Shown here in pieces: positions 22,837-30,130 of a stretch of DNA of 64,000 bases (within the stretch, counting starts at the first letter, position 1; each line of letters begins with the position of its first letter). This DNA comes from Oscillospiraceae bacterium (GTDB lineage Bacteria; Bacillota; Clostridia; Oscillospirales; Oscillospiraceae), in NCBI GenBank assembly GCA_910574635.1, contig CAJTCG010000017.1:1-64000 (forward strand), written 5' to 3'. The notes under the pieces are model-generated. The model searched no databases and was not told the origin of the DNA. It worked only from the letters and a program-made list of their open reading frames with translations. The position numbers and the translations under genes were made by a program.

Positions 22837-23802
22837 TTACCCTTCATAAAACACGTCGTCCAGAACATGGGCCGGATCGGGCTCCGGGCTGTTCATGGCG
22901 AACTCCACAGCCGCTTCCATCTTCTTGGCGGCGGCCTGGTCAATTTCGCCCAGCTCCTTTTTGGAGGCCAGCTTGTGCTTGATGAGGTAGTCCCGGAAGC
23001 GCTTGATGGGGTCCCGGTTCTCCTTCCAGTCCTCCACTTCCTCCCGGGTGCGGTAGACCTCCGGGTCGCCGGTCCAGTGGCCCCGCCAGCGGTAGGTCTT
23101 GCACTCGATGATGCTGGGCCCCCCGCCTTTAAGGGCACGCTCCTTGGCCCGGGCGAAGGCTTCGTAGACGGCCACTACGTCGTTGCCGTCCACCGTCTCG
23201 CCGGGGATGCCGTAGGCCGCGCCCCGGACGGAGATGTCCTCCACGGAGGTGGACTGCCACACGGGGACGGTCATGCCGAACTGGTTGTTCTCCACCACGT
23301 AGACGCAGGGGAGCTTCCACACAGCGGCCAGGTTGATGGACTCATGGAAGGTGCCCTGATTGCTGGCGCCGTCGCCGAAGAAGGCCACCGCCACGTTGGG
23401 CTTTTTCTGCATCTTCAGGGCCAGGGCGCCGCCGGTGGCGATGGGGATGCCGCCGCCGACAATGGCGTTGGCCCCCAGGTTGCCCTTGGAGAAGTCCGCG
23501 ATGTGCATGGAGCCGCTGCGGCCCTTGCAGTAGCCGTCGGACTTGCCCATCAGCTCCGCCAGGGCCCGGTCCAGCTCCGCACCTTTGGCGATGCAGTGGC
23601 CGTGGCCCCGGTGGGTGGAGGCGATGAGGTCCTCGTCCGTCAGCTGGGCGCACACGGATGCCGCCACAGCCTCCTCGCCGGTGTAAAGGTGAACGGAGCC
23701 CCGGAGCTTATTCTCCGTGAACAGCGTCCACGCCGTCTCCTCGAAGTCCCGGATCTCGTTCATCTTGTTGTAGATCCAAAGACCGGTCTGTTTGTCGATC
23801 AT
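22837..23802 (-). CDS. 2-oxoacid/acetoin dehydrogenase E1 component, alpha subunit
   Basis: 321 aa. The thiamine diphosphate motif is GDGASNQGTFHESINLAAVWKLPCVYVVENN near residue 145, preceded by RGHGHCIAKGAEL and GRSGSMHIADFSKGNLGANAIVGGGIP. ATG 23802 (MIDKQTG) has GGAGGTGTCCCTTCT upstream and is preferred over a start 8 codons earlier. The size and separate alpha/beta arrangement fit AcoA/PdhA. Pyruvate in such anaerobes is normally handled by pyruvate:ferredoxin oxidoreductase, which makes acetoin or another alpha-oxo compound a reasonable substrate; this is inference. First gene of the minus-strand operon, divergent from the third GntR gene. Confidence 0.93.
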   Translation of the reverse strand: MIDKQTGLWIYNKMNEIRDFEETAWTLFTENKLRGSVHLYTGEEAVAASVCAQLTDEDLIASTHRGHGHCIAKGAELDRALAELMGKSDGYCKGRSGSMHIADFSKGNLGANAIVGGGIPIATGGALALKMQKKPNVAVAFFGDGASNQGTFHESINLAAVWKLPCVYVVENNQFGMTVPVWQSTSVEDISVRGAAYGIPGETVDGNDVVAVYEAFARAKERALKGGGPSIIECKTYRWRGHWTGDPEVYRTREEVEDWKENRDPIKRFRDYLIKHKLASKKELGEIDQAAAKKMEAAVEFAMNSPEPDPAHVLDDVFYEG

Positions 23803-23865
23803 AGAAGGGACACCTCCGCTTTTCAAGATGGTTTCATTCTAACACGCATATTATAGATTATCAAT

Positions 23866-23986
23866 AATTTATAATTTATAATATGACGAAATCTCGAACG
23901 CTCTTTTGTGGGATATGTGAAAAGACCAGGGGCGGTTGACTTTCGGCGGGGCGGACCTTATAATAGAATTATCAATTATCAATAAG
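23866..23986. promoter_or_regulatory. Divergent control region: promoter and ATTATCAATWA repeats
   Basis: TTGACT (23936-23941) and TATAAT (23959-23964) with a 17-bp spacer form a near-consensus plus-strand promoter for the third GntR gene. Directly downstream are two overlapping copies of ATTATCAAT ending in AATAAG (about 23967-23985), and a further ATTATCAATAA lies near 23857 beside the E1-alpha start. These AT-rich repeats on both sides of a divergent regulator are probable operators controlling both the dehydrogenase complex and gntR-lplA. Confidence 0.75.
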
Positions 23987-23996
23987 GTGGTTCGAT

Positions 23997-24671
23997 ATGG
24001 AGAGAGTAAACGCCTCGCCTCCACAGCGCAAGGTTTTCCGCGAGGAGATCCGCAGCGCCATCCGGGACGCGATTTTTGAGGGGGAGCTCCGCCCCGGCGA
24101 TAAAATCATCGAGACCTTCTGGGCCAGAGAACTGGGCGTTTCGCAGGGGCCCGTTCGGGAGGCCATCCGGGATCTGGAGGCCCAGGGCCTGGTGGAGACG
24201 GTGCCCTTTAAGGGCTCCCGGGTCCGAACCCTGACGGAAAAGGACATCCGGGACAATTACAGCGTCCGCATCTGCCTGGAGTCCAAGAGCATTCGGGACG
24301 CAATCGGGCAGCTGTCCGATGAGGCTTTGGGCGCATTGACAGACCAGCTTCAAGCGATCTTGGAAGAGATGGACGACTGCGCCCGGCAGGGGGACCTGCG
24401 GCACTTTACCGGGCGTGACGCGGATTTTCACCGGGCTATTATCAATGCGACGGGAAACCATGTGCTGCTGCGGCTATGGGAGCAGTGCAACATGCGGAAC
24501 TGGTTCAGCGTCTCCGCCCTGACGGACGCGGAGAGCTTGAAGCAGCTCCAACAGGGGCACCAGCGGCTGCTGGAGGAAATTGCAAACCGGGACATAAAAG
24601 CGGCGGCCGCCACCATCGAGGAGCATTTGACGGGACTGATGGACGGCTTTATCCGAGGCGTTCAGCCTTGA
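23997..24671 (+). CDS. GntR/FadR-family (FCD) transcriptional regulator 3
   Basis: 224 aa. Winged helix residues 12-78 (IRSAIRDAIFEGELRPGDKI, SQGPVREAIRDLEAQGLVET); FCD domain with DADFHRAIINATGNHVLLRLW. It is clearly more distant from the two paralogous GntR proteins at 13510 and 18227. AAGGTGG precedes the ATG at 23997. It lies divergent from the E1-alpha gene and 16 bp upstream of the lipoate ligase, so it very probably controls the lipoate-dependent complex in response to substrate. Confidence 0.92.
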   Translation: MERVNASPPQRKVFREEIRSAIRDAIFEGELRPGDKIIETFWARELGVSQGPVREAIRDLEAQGLVETVPFKGSRVRTLTEKDIRDNYSVRICLESKSIRDAIGQLSDEALGALTDQLQAILEEMDDCARQGDLRHFTGRDADFHRAIINATGNHVLLRLWEQCNMRNWFSVSALTDAESLKQLQQGHQRLLEEIANRDIKAAAATIEEHLTGLMDGFIRGVQP

Positions 24672-24687
24672 GAAAGAAGGAAGACCC

Positions 24688-25710
24688 ATGGATATGCGCG
24701 TGACCTATTTAGAGACGGGTTCCCGGGACCCTTTTTACAATCTGGCCTTTGAGGAATATGTGCTGGCCCATAGGATAGAAGGGGACTACCTCATTCTCTG
24801 GCAGAATGACAACACGGTGGTGATCGGCCGGAACCAGAACGCGGAGGAGGAGATCGACCGGGCCTTTGTGGAGGCCCACGGCGTCCGGGTAGTCCGGCGG
24901 ACCACGGGCGGCGGCGCGGTGTATCATGACCTGGGGAATTTGAACTATTCCTTTATCACCGACGCGGGGGAGGCGGAGAACCTGACCATGGGGCGCTTTA
25001 CCAAGCCTGTGACCAGCGCCCTTCAGGGCCTGGGCCTCCGGGCGGAGGCCTCCGGACGGAACGACATCCTGGTGGAGGGAAGGAAGGTTTCCGGTACGGC
25101 CCAGAGGCTGCTGAACGGCCGGATTTTGCACCACGGGACGCTGCTCTTCGACACGGACCCGGACATGGTGGCGGGGGCTCTGCGGGCGGACCCGGAGAAA
25201 TTCCGCTCCAAGAGTTCCAAGTCCGTCCGGAGCCGGGTGGGGAACATCCGGGATTTTCTGCGGGAGGATATGGATCTGCCGGCCTTTTGGGCTTATTTGA
25301 AAACGGCCCTGGCGGGAGAAGGCTTTGTGACCGGGGCCCTGTCGCCGGAGGAGCTGGAGGCTGTGGAAGCGCTGAAACGGAGCCGGTATGACGCCTGGGA
25401 GTGGAACTTTGGACGCTCACCCGCCTATGACATGGTGAACAAGCGCCGCTGGGACGGCGGGAGCCTGGAGGCCCGGGTCTCCGTGAAGGAGGGACGGATC
25501 ACCGGGGCCGCGTTCCGGGGGGATTTTCTCTCCCGCTGTTCTCTGGAGCCATTGGAGAAGGAGCTTGAGGGTGTGCTTTTCCGCCGGGAGGATATCGCCG
25601 CGGTGCTGGAGCGGTATCCGCTGCGGGACTGCTTCGGAGCGATCACGGGGGAGGAGATTTTGGACACCATGTTTTACGGGCAGGATGAAACGGAAGCCGC
25701 GTGTGATTGA
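24688..25710 (+). CDS. lplA: Lipoate-protein ligase A
   Basis: 340 aa. The catalytic domain has YNLAFEEYVL near the N-terminus, VVIGRNQNAEEEI, VRRTTGGGAVYHDLGNLNYSF near residue 72 and the Lys-containing GRKVSGTAQR near 130 that contacts lipoyl-AMP. The C-terminal accessory domain (from about 250, WEWNFGRSP) is present as in E. coli LplA. It activates free lipoate with ATP and attaches it to the E2 lipoyl Lys. Placed next to the dehydrogenase complex under the same divergent regulator, so E2 lipoylation relies on scavenged lipoate and is co-induced with its target. Confidence 0.95.
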   Translation: MDMRVTYLETGSRDPFYNLAFEEYVLAHRIEGDYLILWQNDNTVVIGRNQNAEEEIDRAFVEAHGVRVVRRTTGGGAVYHDLGNLNYSFITDAGEAENLTMGRFTKPVTSALQGLGLRAEASGRNDILVEGRKVSGTAQRLLNGRILHHGTLLFDTDPDMVAGALRADPEKFRSKSSKSVRSRVGNIRDFLREDMDLPAFWAYLKTALAGEGFVTGALSPEELEAVEALKRSRYDAWEWNFGRSPAYDMVNKRRWDGGSLEARVSVKEGRITGAAFRGDFLSRCSLEPLEKELEGVLFRREDIAAVLERYPLRDCFGAITGEEILDTMFYGQDETEAACD

Positions 25711-25774
25711 CACACGCGGCGCAGCTTGTCGAAAAGCGGCCTGTCCAAGGAAAAGTAGGCAGGCCGCAAAATGC

Positions 25775-25911
25775 AGTATAGATAAATATAAGGATACAGG
25801 AGGGAAAGGGGCAGAACGTTGTCGCTTTGCCTTCCAGTTTGCCAGCTTTTTGAGGTTCATGGCAGCAAACTTAAGCCTCACTCAGTTGGAGACTTGGGCC
25901 AGACCACGATA
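25775..25911 (-). pseudogene. Remnant of a transposase C-terminus (IS1182-like)
   Basis: On the minus strand a frame reads RGLAQVSN, a stop (TGA where the family has Trp), then VRLKFAAMNLKKLANWKAKRQ. This is the recognisable C-terminal signature of IS1182-type transposases (recalled family sequence). Nothing else of the element is visible, so it is a short scar between lplA and the pilus operon. The rest of the 25711-26159 gap holds small hairpins (for example GCGGCCTGTCC...GGCAGGCCGC near 25734, TGCCCC...GGGGCA at 25995-26013) and no gene. Confidence 0.6.
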
Positions 25912-26035
25912 ACACCATAAAAGGTATAACGCTTGCCCTGAATTTGGGGTTTTTATATGGGACCGCTTCCAGTCTTGGGAAATGCAGCCTGAAGTGCCCC
26001 TGTCAATGGGGCAGGCTTAAACGCGCGGATTCAAA

Positions 26036-26080
26036 AAAGGAACAGGGGACCGCTTGGCCTCCTGTTCCCTCTGCTTTTTA
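26036..26080. terminator. Probable terminator of the pilus assembly transcript
   Basis: GGAACAGG (26039-26046) pairs with CCTGTTCC (26061-26068); the minus-strand side is followed by TTTTTTG and the plus side by CTGCTTTTT, so it can act on both strands. It lies about 80 bp beyond the PilO-like stop. Confidence 0.65.
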
Positions 26081-26159
26081 AGGTTCGACTGCCTTTGCTT
26101 GGCCTGTTACCCTATCAGGCCCGCCCCTTGAGGCGCGTCCAGCTTTTATCGCTCAAAGC

Positions 26160-26717
26160 TCAAGCCGCCGGGGCCTTCGGCTCCGCCTGATACTCGAAGA
26201 ACACAATGTTCCCGCTGATGGACACGGCGTCCTGCTCCCCCTGGCCAACGCTTACGTTTACGCTGTCCAGCATACAGCGGAAGGCGCTGTCGTGGAGCTG
26301 CTGAAGCACCGCCTTGGCGGATTCGTAGGTGCCGGTGGTGAAGGACATGGAGATGCTCCGCCGGACGATGGCCTGGGAGGCGTCCACGGTGCTGAAAGAC
26401 AGGCTGTAATCCTGGGTGGAGGCCAGGATGGAGTTCAGCTCGAACATGACGGGCTGGAGGTTATCGTAGTCGGCGATGCTCCGGGGCGGCTCCCCAGCGG
26501 AAAAGAGGTCCTCCAGCTCCCGCTCCATCCGGCGCTTTTCCTCCAGGCGGAGCTGGGCGGCCTCGATTTCCGCCCGGCAGGACTCCGCCTCGCCAAGGCA
26601 GCGGTCCCGCTCCGCCGTCATAGGCATGTAGAACAGCAGCATGTAGCCGCTGGCCAGCAGGATGACGCCGAGCAGGGCCAGGAGCATCCACTCCCGGGTG
26701 GTCAGTTGTCTCCTCAT
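26160..26717 (-). CDS. Type IV pilus inner-membrane protein, PilO-like
   Basis: 185 aa. One membrane helix at residues 12-31 (MLLALLGVILLASGYMLLFY), then a coiled-coil region to about 75 (CRAEIEAAQLRLEEKRRMERELEDLF) and a small alpha/beta domain. This is the PilO architecture. It would partner with the PilN-like protein to link the ATPase-bound PilM to the pilus platform. The start overlaps the PilN-like stop by 4 bp. The C-terminus ends with an Ala/Pro tail. Confidence 0.85.
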   Translation of the reverse strand: MRRQLTTREWMLLALLGVILLASGYMLLFYMPMTAERDRCLGEAESCRAEIEAAQLRLEEKRRMERELEDLFSAGEPPRSIADYDNLQPVMFELNSILASTQDYSLSFSTVDASQAIVRRSISMSFTTGTYESAKAVLQQLHDSAFRCMLDSVNVSVGQGEQDAVSISGNIVFFEYQAEPKAPAA

Positions 26718-27292
26718 CCCTGGGACACCTCCTTTTGCAGCTGAATCAGCACGCTGGCCTGAACCGGGGCGCTGTCGTCCGCCGGAGCGCCCTCCGACTG
26801 GGTGGTGGCGGCGGTGTTCACCATGGTATAGGATACGATGGGGGAGGCCTCCAGGGCCTTGACAATCCGGGCGGTCTGGGCCAGGGTTACGCCGGAGAAC
26901 TGGAGCTGGACCGTATCGCCGCCGATGGAAACCGCGTCCATGGACGCCGTGGACCCCACGGCCTCGTCCAGCAGGGACAGGACCTCCATGCGGTCAATGA
27001 GGTCCCGCTCCTCCTCGGTGGCGGAGTAGCGGCTGTAGCGCTCCCACACCTCGCTGTAGTCCGTCAGCTCCAGCAGGACGCCTTGAAGCTGTGCCTCCGC
27101 CGCCGTCAGGGACTGCTGGGCCTGGGCGGTCTCCGCCCAGAGGTCGTAAACCAGGAATTTGCCAAGCCCCAGAAGGCACACCAGCACGAAGAGCACGTAC
27201 AGGGCGATGGTTGCGGGCTTGGTGGTGCGGTCGGGCTTGTAGAAGAGGTTCATGGAGCGCTTGGCGGGGTAGGCCGCGTTTCGCTTGCTCAT
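26714..27292 (-). CDS. Type IV pilus inner-membrane protein, PilN-like
   Basis: 192 aa. A short cytoplasmic N-terminus (MSKRNAAYPAKRSMNLFYKPDR) carries the NLF motif that in PilN binds PilM. One membrane helix at about 28-50 and a coiled-coil/ferredoxin-like periplasm-facing region follow. It is encoded between PilM and PilO as in most pilus loci. Confidence 0.85.
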   Translation of the reverse strand: MSKRNAAYPAKRSMNLFYKPDRTTKPATIALYVLFVLVCLLGLGKFLVYDLWAETAQAQQSLTAAEAQLQGVLLELTDYSEVWERYSRYSATEEERDLIDRMEVLSLLDEAVGSTASMDAVSIGGDTVQLQFSGVTLAQTARIVKALEASPIVSYTMVNTAATTQSEGAPADDSAPVQASVLIQLQKEVSQG

Positions 27293-27293
27293 C

Positions 27294-28274
27294 TCAATTC
27301 CCTCCCATGGCCGCGCCGGCGGCGAAAATGCCCGCGGAGGCAGATTGCCCGGCCTCCGGCAGCAGATCCGCCGGGTCCAGCAGGGGCAGGCCCACCGTGT
27401 TTTCGATGCTGCGGCGCAGCAGGTCCATGGATGCGCCGCCGCCCACCAGGTACACGCCGCTCAGGTTGCTGGACCGGTAAGTGAACTGGTAGAAGTTGAT
27501 GACCTTCAAAATTTCCACGGCGATGCGCTCGCAGACCTCCGCCACGGCGGGGAGGGTGAGTACGTCCTGGAAATTGGTGGCCTTATAGGTGTTGGAGAGG
27601 AAGGGGTCCACCCCCAGCTCCCCCGCCACGATGGTGTCCAGGTTCCGCCCGCCCAGGGCGATCTGCCGGGTGGCCTGGACCCGGTCCCGCCAGACCACCG
27701 TAATCCGGGTGAACTGGTGCCCCAGGTCCACGAAGCAGAACTCCTCCGCTCCCGCGCCCCGGGCCTGGCAGAGCTGAATCAGCGCCATCTCCTGGGGCAG
27801 AACCGTTTTCAGCCGGATGCCCGCCTGGGCGAACATCCGGGCGTACTCCGCCAGCGTCTGCTTGGCCGCTGCCGCCGCCATCATGGGCACGCCCTGGGCC
27901 TCGCCGTCCTCCCCGGCGGGGGCGCAGACGGCGTAGTCGCAGTGGTACTGGTCCGCCACGCCCTGGATGAAGTCCGAAAACTCATAGGGCAGGTTCAAAA
28001 GCAGCTGCTCCGTGGTCATTCGGGGCATGGTCACCAGGCGGCAGATCACCTGGCTGGGGGGCAGCGCCAGCGCCGCCGGGCCCCGGGGGAGGGACAGCTC
28101 CTTTTTCGTCTGCTTCAAAAACTGCGCGAAGGCGTGGGGCAGGATGATGGCCCCCGTTCCGTCCACCATGTTCTCCGGCAGGCGGATCTCCTCCATGCGG
28201 GCCTCGTTTCCCCGGAGCACCGCGATTTTCAGGCTGCTGCTGCCGATGTCAAATCCCAGCCGCGTTTTTCCCAT
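27294..28274 (-). CDS. pilM: Type IV pilus actin-like ATPase PilM
   Basis: 326 aa. Actin/FtsA-like fold with LGFDIGSSSLKIAVL at the N-terminus, FVDLGHQFTRITVV (second phosphate loop) near residue 185 and YLVGGGASMDLLRRSIE near 290. It binds PilN at the cytoplasmic face of the membrane. The open frame extends 53 codons upstream through the prepilin peptidase gene, but ATG 28274 follows GGAGAGGAATGT and gives the family N-terminus. It starts 14 bp after the peptidase stop. Confidence 0.92.
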   Translation of the reverse strand: MGKTRLGFDIGSSSLKIAVLRGNEARMEEIRLPENMVDGTGAIILPHAFAQFLKQTKKELSLPRGPAALALPPSQVICRLVTMPRMTTEQLLLNLPYEFSDFIQGVADQYHCDYAVCAPAGEDGEAQGVPMMAAAAAKQTLAEYARMFAQAGIRLKTVLPQEMALIQLCQARGAGAEEFCFVDLGHQFTRITVVWRDRVQATRQIALGGRNLDTIVAGELGVDPFLSNTYKATNFQDVLTLPAVAEVCERIAVEILKVINFYQFTYRSSNLSGVYLVGGGASMDLLRRSIENTVGLPLLDPADLLPEAGQSASAGIFAAGAAMGGN

Positions 28275-28288
28275 ACATTCCTCTCCTC

Positions 28289-29065
28289 TCAAAACAGGCC
28301 GAAGTACCATTCCAGCACCGGCCCGCCGCAACACACCGTAAGCATCGCCCCCAGGGCCAGAAAGGGCCCGAAGGGCATGGCGGTTTTCGCCTTCCCGCCG
28401 GTCAGCGCCGCCCAGATAAGGCCCAGCAGGCACCCTGTCAGCAGCGTCAAAAACAGCTCCGCCCAGCTTAAATACAGGGCCAGCACGAACAGCAGCTTGA
28501 TGTCCCCGCCGCCCATGGCCTCCCGGCCCAGTAGCTTCTCCATTATCAGCACCAGGGCCAGCAGCGCCGCCGGGACGGCGAAGGCCTTCGCCGCCTCCAG
28601 GACCTCACGGACTCCGTGGCCCAGAACGAAAAACCAAACCGCCCGGTTCACCGCCAGCAGGAGGAGCAGCTTGTCGGGAAGTATCCGCGCTGCCCAGTCC
28701 GTCAGGCTCAGGGCCAGCAGCAGCGCGGCAAAAGCGAACCATTGGCCCAGCTCCAGGCTGAGGCCGAAGCGCAGTCCCAGGCACAAAAACGCCGCCGCCC
28801 CCGCCAGCTCGGAAACCAGGCACCGGGCGGGGATGCGTGCCCCGCAGTACCGGCACCGCCCCCGGCGCAGCAAGAAGCTGAACACCGGGACCAGATCCCG
28901 GGCCCCCAGAGTATGGCCGCAGGAGCCGCACCGGGACCGGCCCTGGAAGGGGTGGGGGTCCCCCGCCGCCCAGCGGGAGGCGGCGCAGTCCAGAAAGCTG
29001 CCCAGGACCGCGCCGAGGACGGCCAGCCAGAAGCAGAGGTAGGCCGTCAAGAGCTGTTCTTCCAT
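28289..29065 (-). CDS. pilD: Prepilin peptidase / N-methyltransferase (PilD)
   Basis: 258 aa polytopic membrane protein. The N-terminal cytoplasmic loop carries two CxxC pairs (CGSCGH and CRYCGA), which bind zinc in the methyltransferase-containing form. The aspartyl-protease Asp residues are in LSLTDWAARILPD and GGGDIKLL. It cleaves and methylates the class III signal peptides of the pilins encoded upstream. The start 29065 (MEEQLLTAYL) was chosen over an upstream frame that is arginine/proline-rich and implausible. First gene of the PilD-PilM-PilN-PilO minus-strand set. Confidence 0.93.
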   Translation of the reverse strand: MEEQLLTAYLCFWLAVLGAVLGSFLDCAASRWAAGDPHPFQGRSRCGSCGHTLGARDLVPVFSFLLRRGRCRYCGARIPARCLVSELAGAAAFLCLGLRFGLSLELGQWFAFAALLLALSLTDWAARILPDKLLLLLAVNRAVWFFVLGHGVREVLEAAKAFAVPAALLALVLIMEKLLGREAMGGGDIKLLFVLALYLSWAELFLTLLTGCLLGLIWAALTGGKAKTAMPFGPFLALGAMLTVCCGGPVLEWYFGLF

Positions 29066-29236
29066 AGAGTCTCCTTTTTGGGGATTGCTCCGCAGGGGGC
29101 GTTCTCCGCGCCGTCCCGGTCTCCGCGGCGCGGCCCGGAGGGTGTGGGTGGAGGGTAGGGCGGGACCTAAGAGATCAGGGCGGCGCGGAGGCCGTCTCCT
29201 GGGAGCTGTGTAACACAAAATTTACGGATCGTCAAG

Positions 29237-29265
29237 TTGATATCGGGGCTTGCGCGTGGTAAAAT
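29237..29265 (+). promoter_or_regulatory. Promoter of the 50-aa small protein gene
   Basis: TTGATA (29237-29242) and TAAAAT (29260-29265) are separated by 17 bp, about 20 bp upstream of the small gene's ATG. Confidence 0.7.
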
Positions 29266-29285
29266 AATGAAAAGGGGGTGCTGTC

Positions 29286-29438
29286 ATGGAAGAAGGCATG
29301 ACCGATTTGCAGTTTAGGGCTTATCTCCGTTTACTAATTTCCCGCTTGGAATCGATTGGGAGTCAGGAAACGCCGGAACAAATCCAGGCCGGACTTTTGA
29401 AGCTGAAAAAGGAATTGGAGGAAGACCTCCGAGGCTGA
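29286..29438 (+). CDS. Small conserved-looking protein (50 aa)
   Basis: The frame begins MEEGMTDLQFRAYLRLLISR and is predicted helical with a charged C-terminus (LKLKKELEEDLRG). It is supported by its own promoter, an AAAAGGGGG binding site and an immediately following strong terminator, i.e. a complete monocistronic unit opposite in direction to the surrounding pilus genes. I recall clostridial small proteins with a similar MTDLQFK... start, of unknown function. It may be a regulator or accessory factor for the pilus genes, but nothing in the sequence proves that. Confidence 0.7.
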   Translation: MEEGMTDLQFRAYLRLLISRLESIGSQETPEQIQAGLLKLKKELEEDLRG

Positions 29439-29444
29439 CCACCC

Positions 29445-29468
29445 GCCCCCCGTATGGGGGGCTTTTTT
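29445..29468 (+). terminator. Rho-independent terminator of the 50-aa gene
   Basis: GCCCCCC-GTAT-GGGGGGC followed by TTTTTT, starting 7 bp after the stop codon. Confidence 0.92.
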
Positions 29469-29570
29469 CCGCCCTCCACAACCCCCGGGGAACCCGGAGG
29501 CTCTGGAGGGCGCCCGCTTACGCGGGCGTCTGTTCCCCCGTCCTGCGCCAACCCGGAAGGGGGGAGGGGA

Positions 29571-30053
29571 TTAGGAACTAGTTTTAGAGACCCATTTAAT
29601 TGTAATTTCCGGCTCTGCTTTCGTATCAGTGGGAGGAGTGACAGTAACTTCAATAATCAGGCCCTTGCGCTCTTCTTTCACCTCACCAGCTTTTGTACCT
29701 TGACCATATCCATCGCCATTAACATTGGCGGGAGTTTTGACCAACGTGCCTGTTGTGGTATCGGCAGATGCACCTGTACCACTGCCGATAGAATAATAGG
29801 CTTTTCCACCATCTGTTCCGATACCGGTGTCGCTATCACCGGATTTCTTGCTAGCGGTCATATAAACAATTGATGCCACGGATCTGGCATTGCGCTCGTT
29901 GGCAGAATCAACAGCTTCACGGGCTGTCTCCAGAGCAGAGTTGACCATGGGAATGGAAACAGCAATCAAGATGGCTATGATGGCTACCACAATTAACATC
30001 TCGACAAGGGTGAAGCCACCTTGTTTATGTAGCTTGGCTTTAAACTTTTCCAT
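29571..30053 (-). CDS. Major type IV pilin-like protein
   Basis: 160 aa. A class III prepilin leader ends MEKFKAKLHKQGG, followed by FTLVEMLIVVAIIAILIAVSIP: cleavage after Gly13 gives N-methyl-Phe1 and Glu5, and this helix polymerises the pilus. The globular part is Ser/Thr/Gly-rich with KKSGDSDTGIG and a beta-rich C-terminus. Its base composition is visibly lower in GC (around half) than that of the neighbouring pilus genes, suggesting exchange or diversifying selection. It lies 77 bp downstream of PilC and is probably the most abundant pilin. Confidence 0.93.
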   Translation of the reverse strand: MEKFKAKLHKQGGFTLVEMLIVVAIIAILIAVSIPMVNSALETAREAVDSANERNARSVASIVYMTASKKSGDSDTGIGTDGGKAYYSIGSGTGASADTTTGTLVKTPANVNGDGYGQGTKAGEVKEERKGLIIEVTVTPPTDTKAEPEITIKWVSKTSS

Positions 30054-30130
30054 AATTTCAGTTCCTTTCTTTCATTGATAATGAGATTTGTATATCTAAG
30101 GCCCAGGTTGGCGTGAGCCTGGAATATCGT

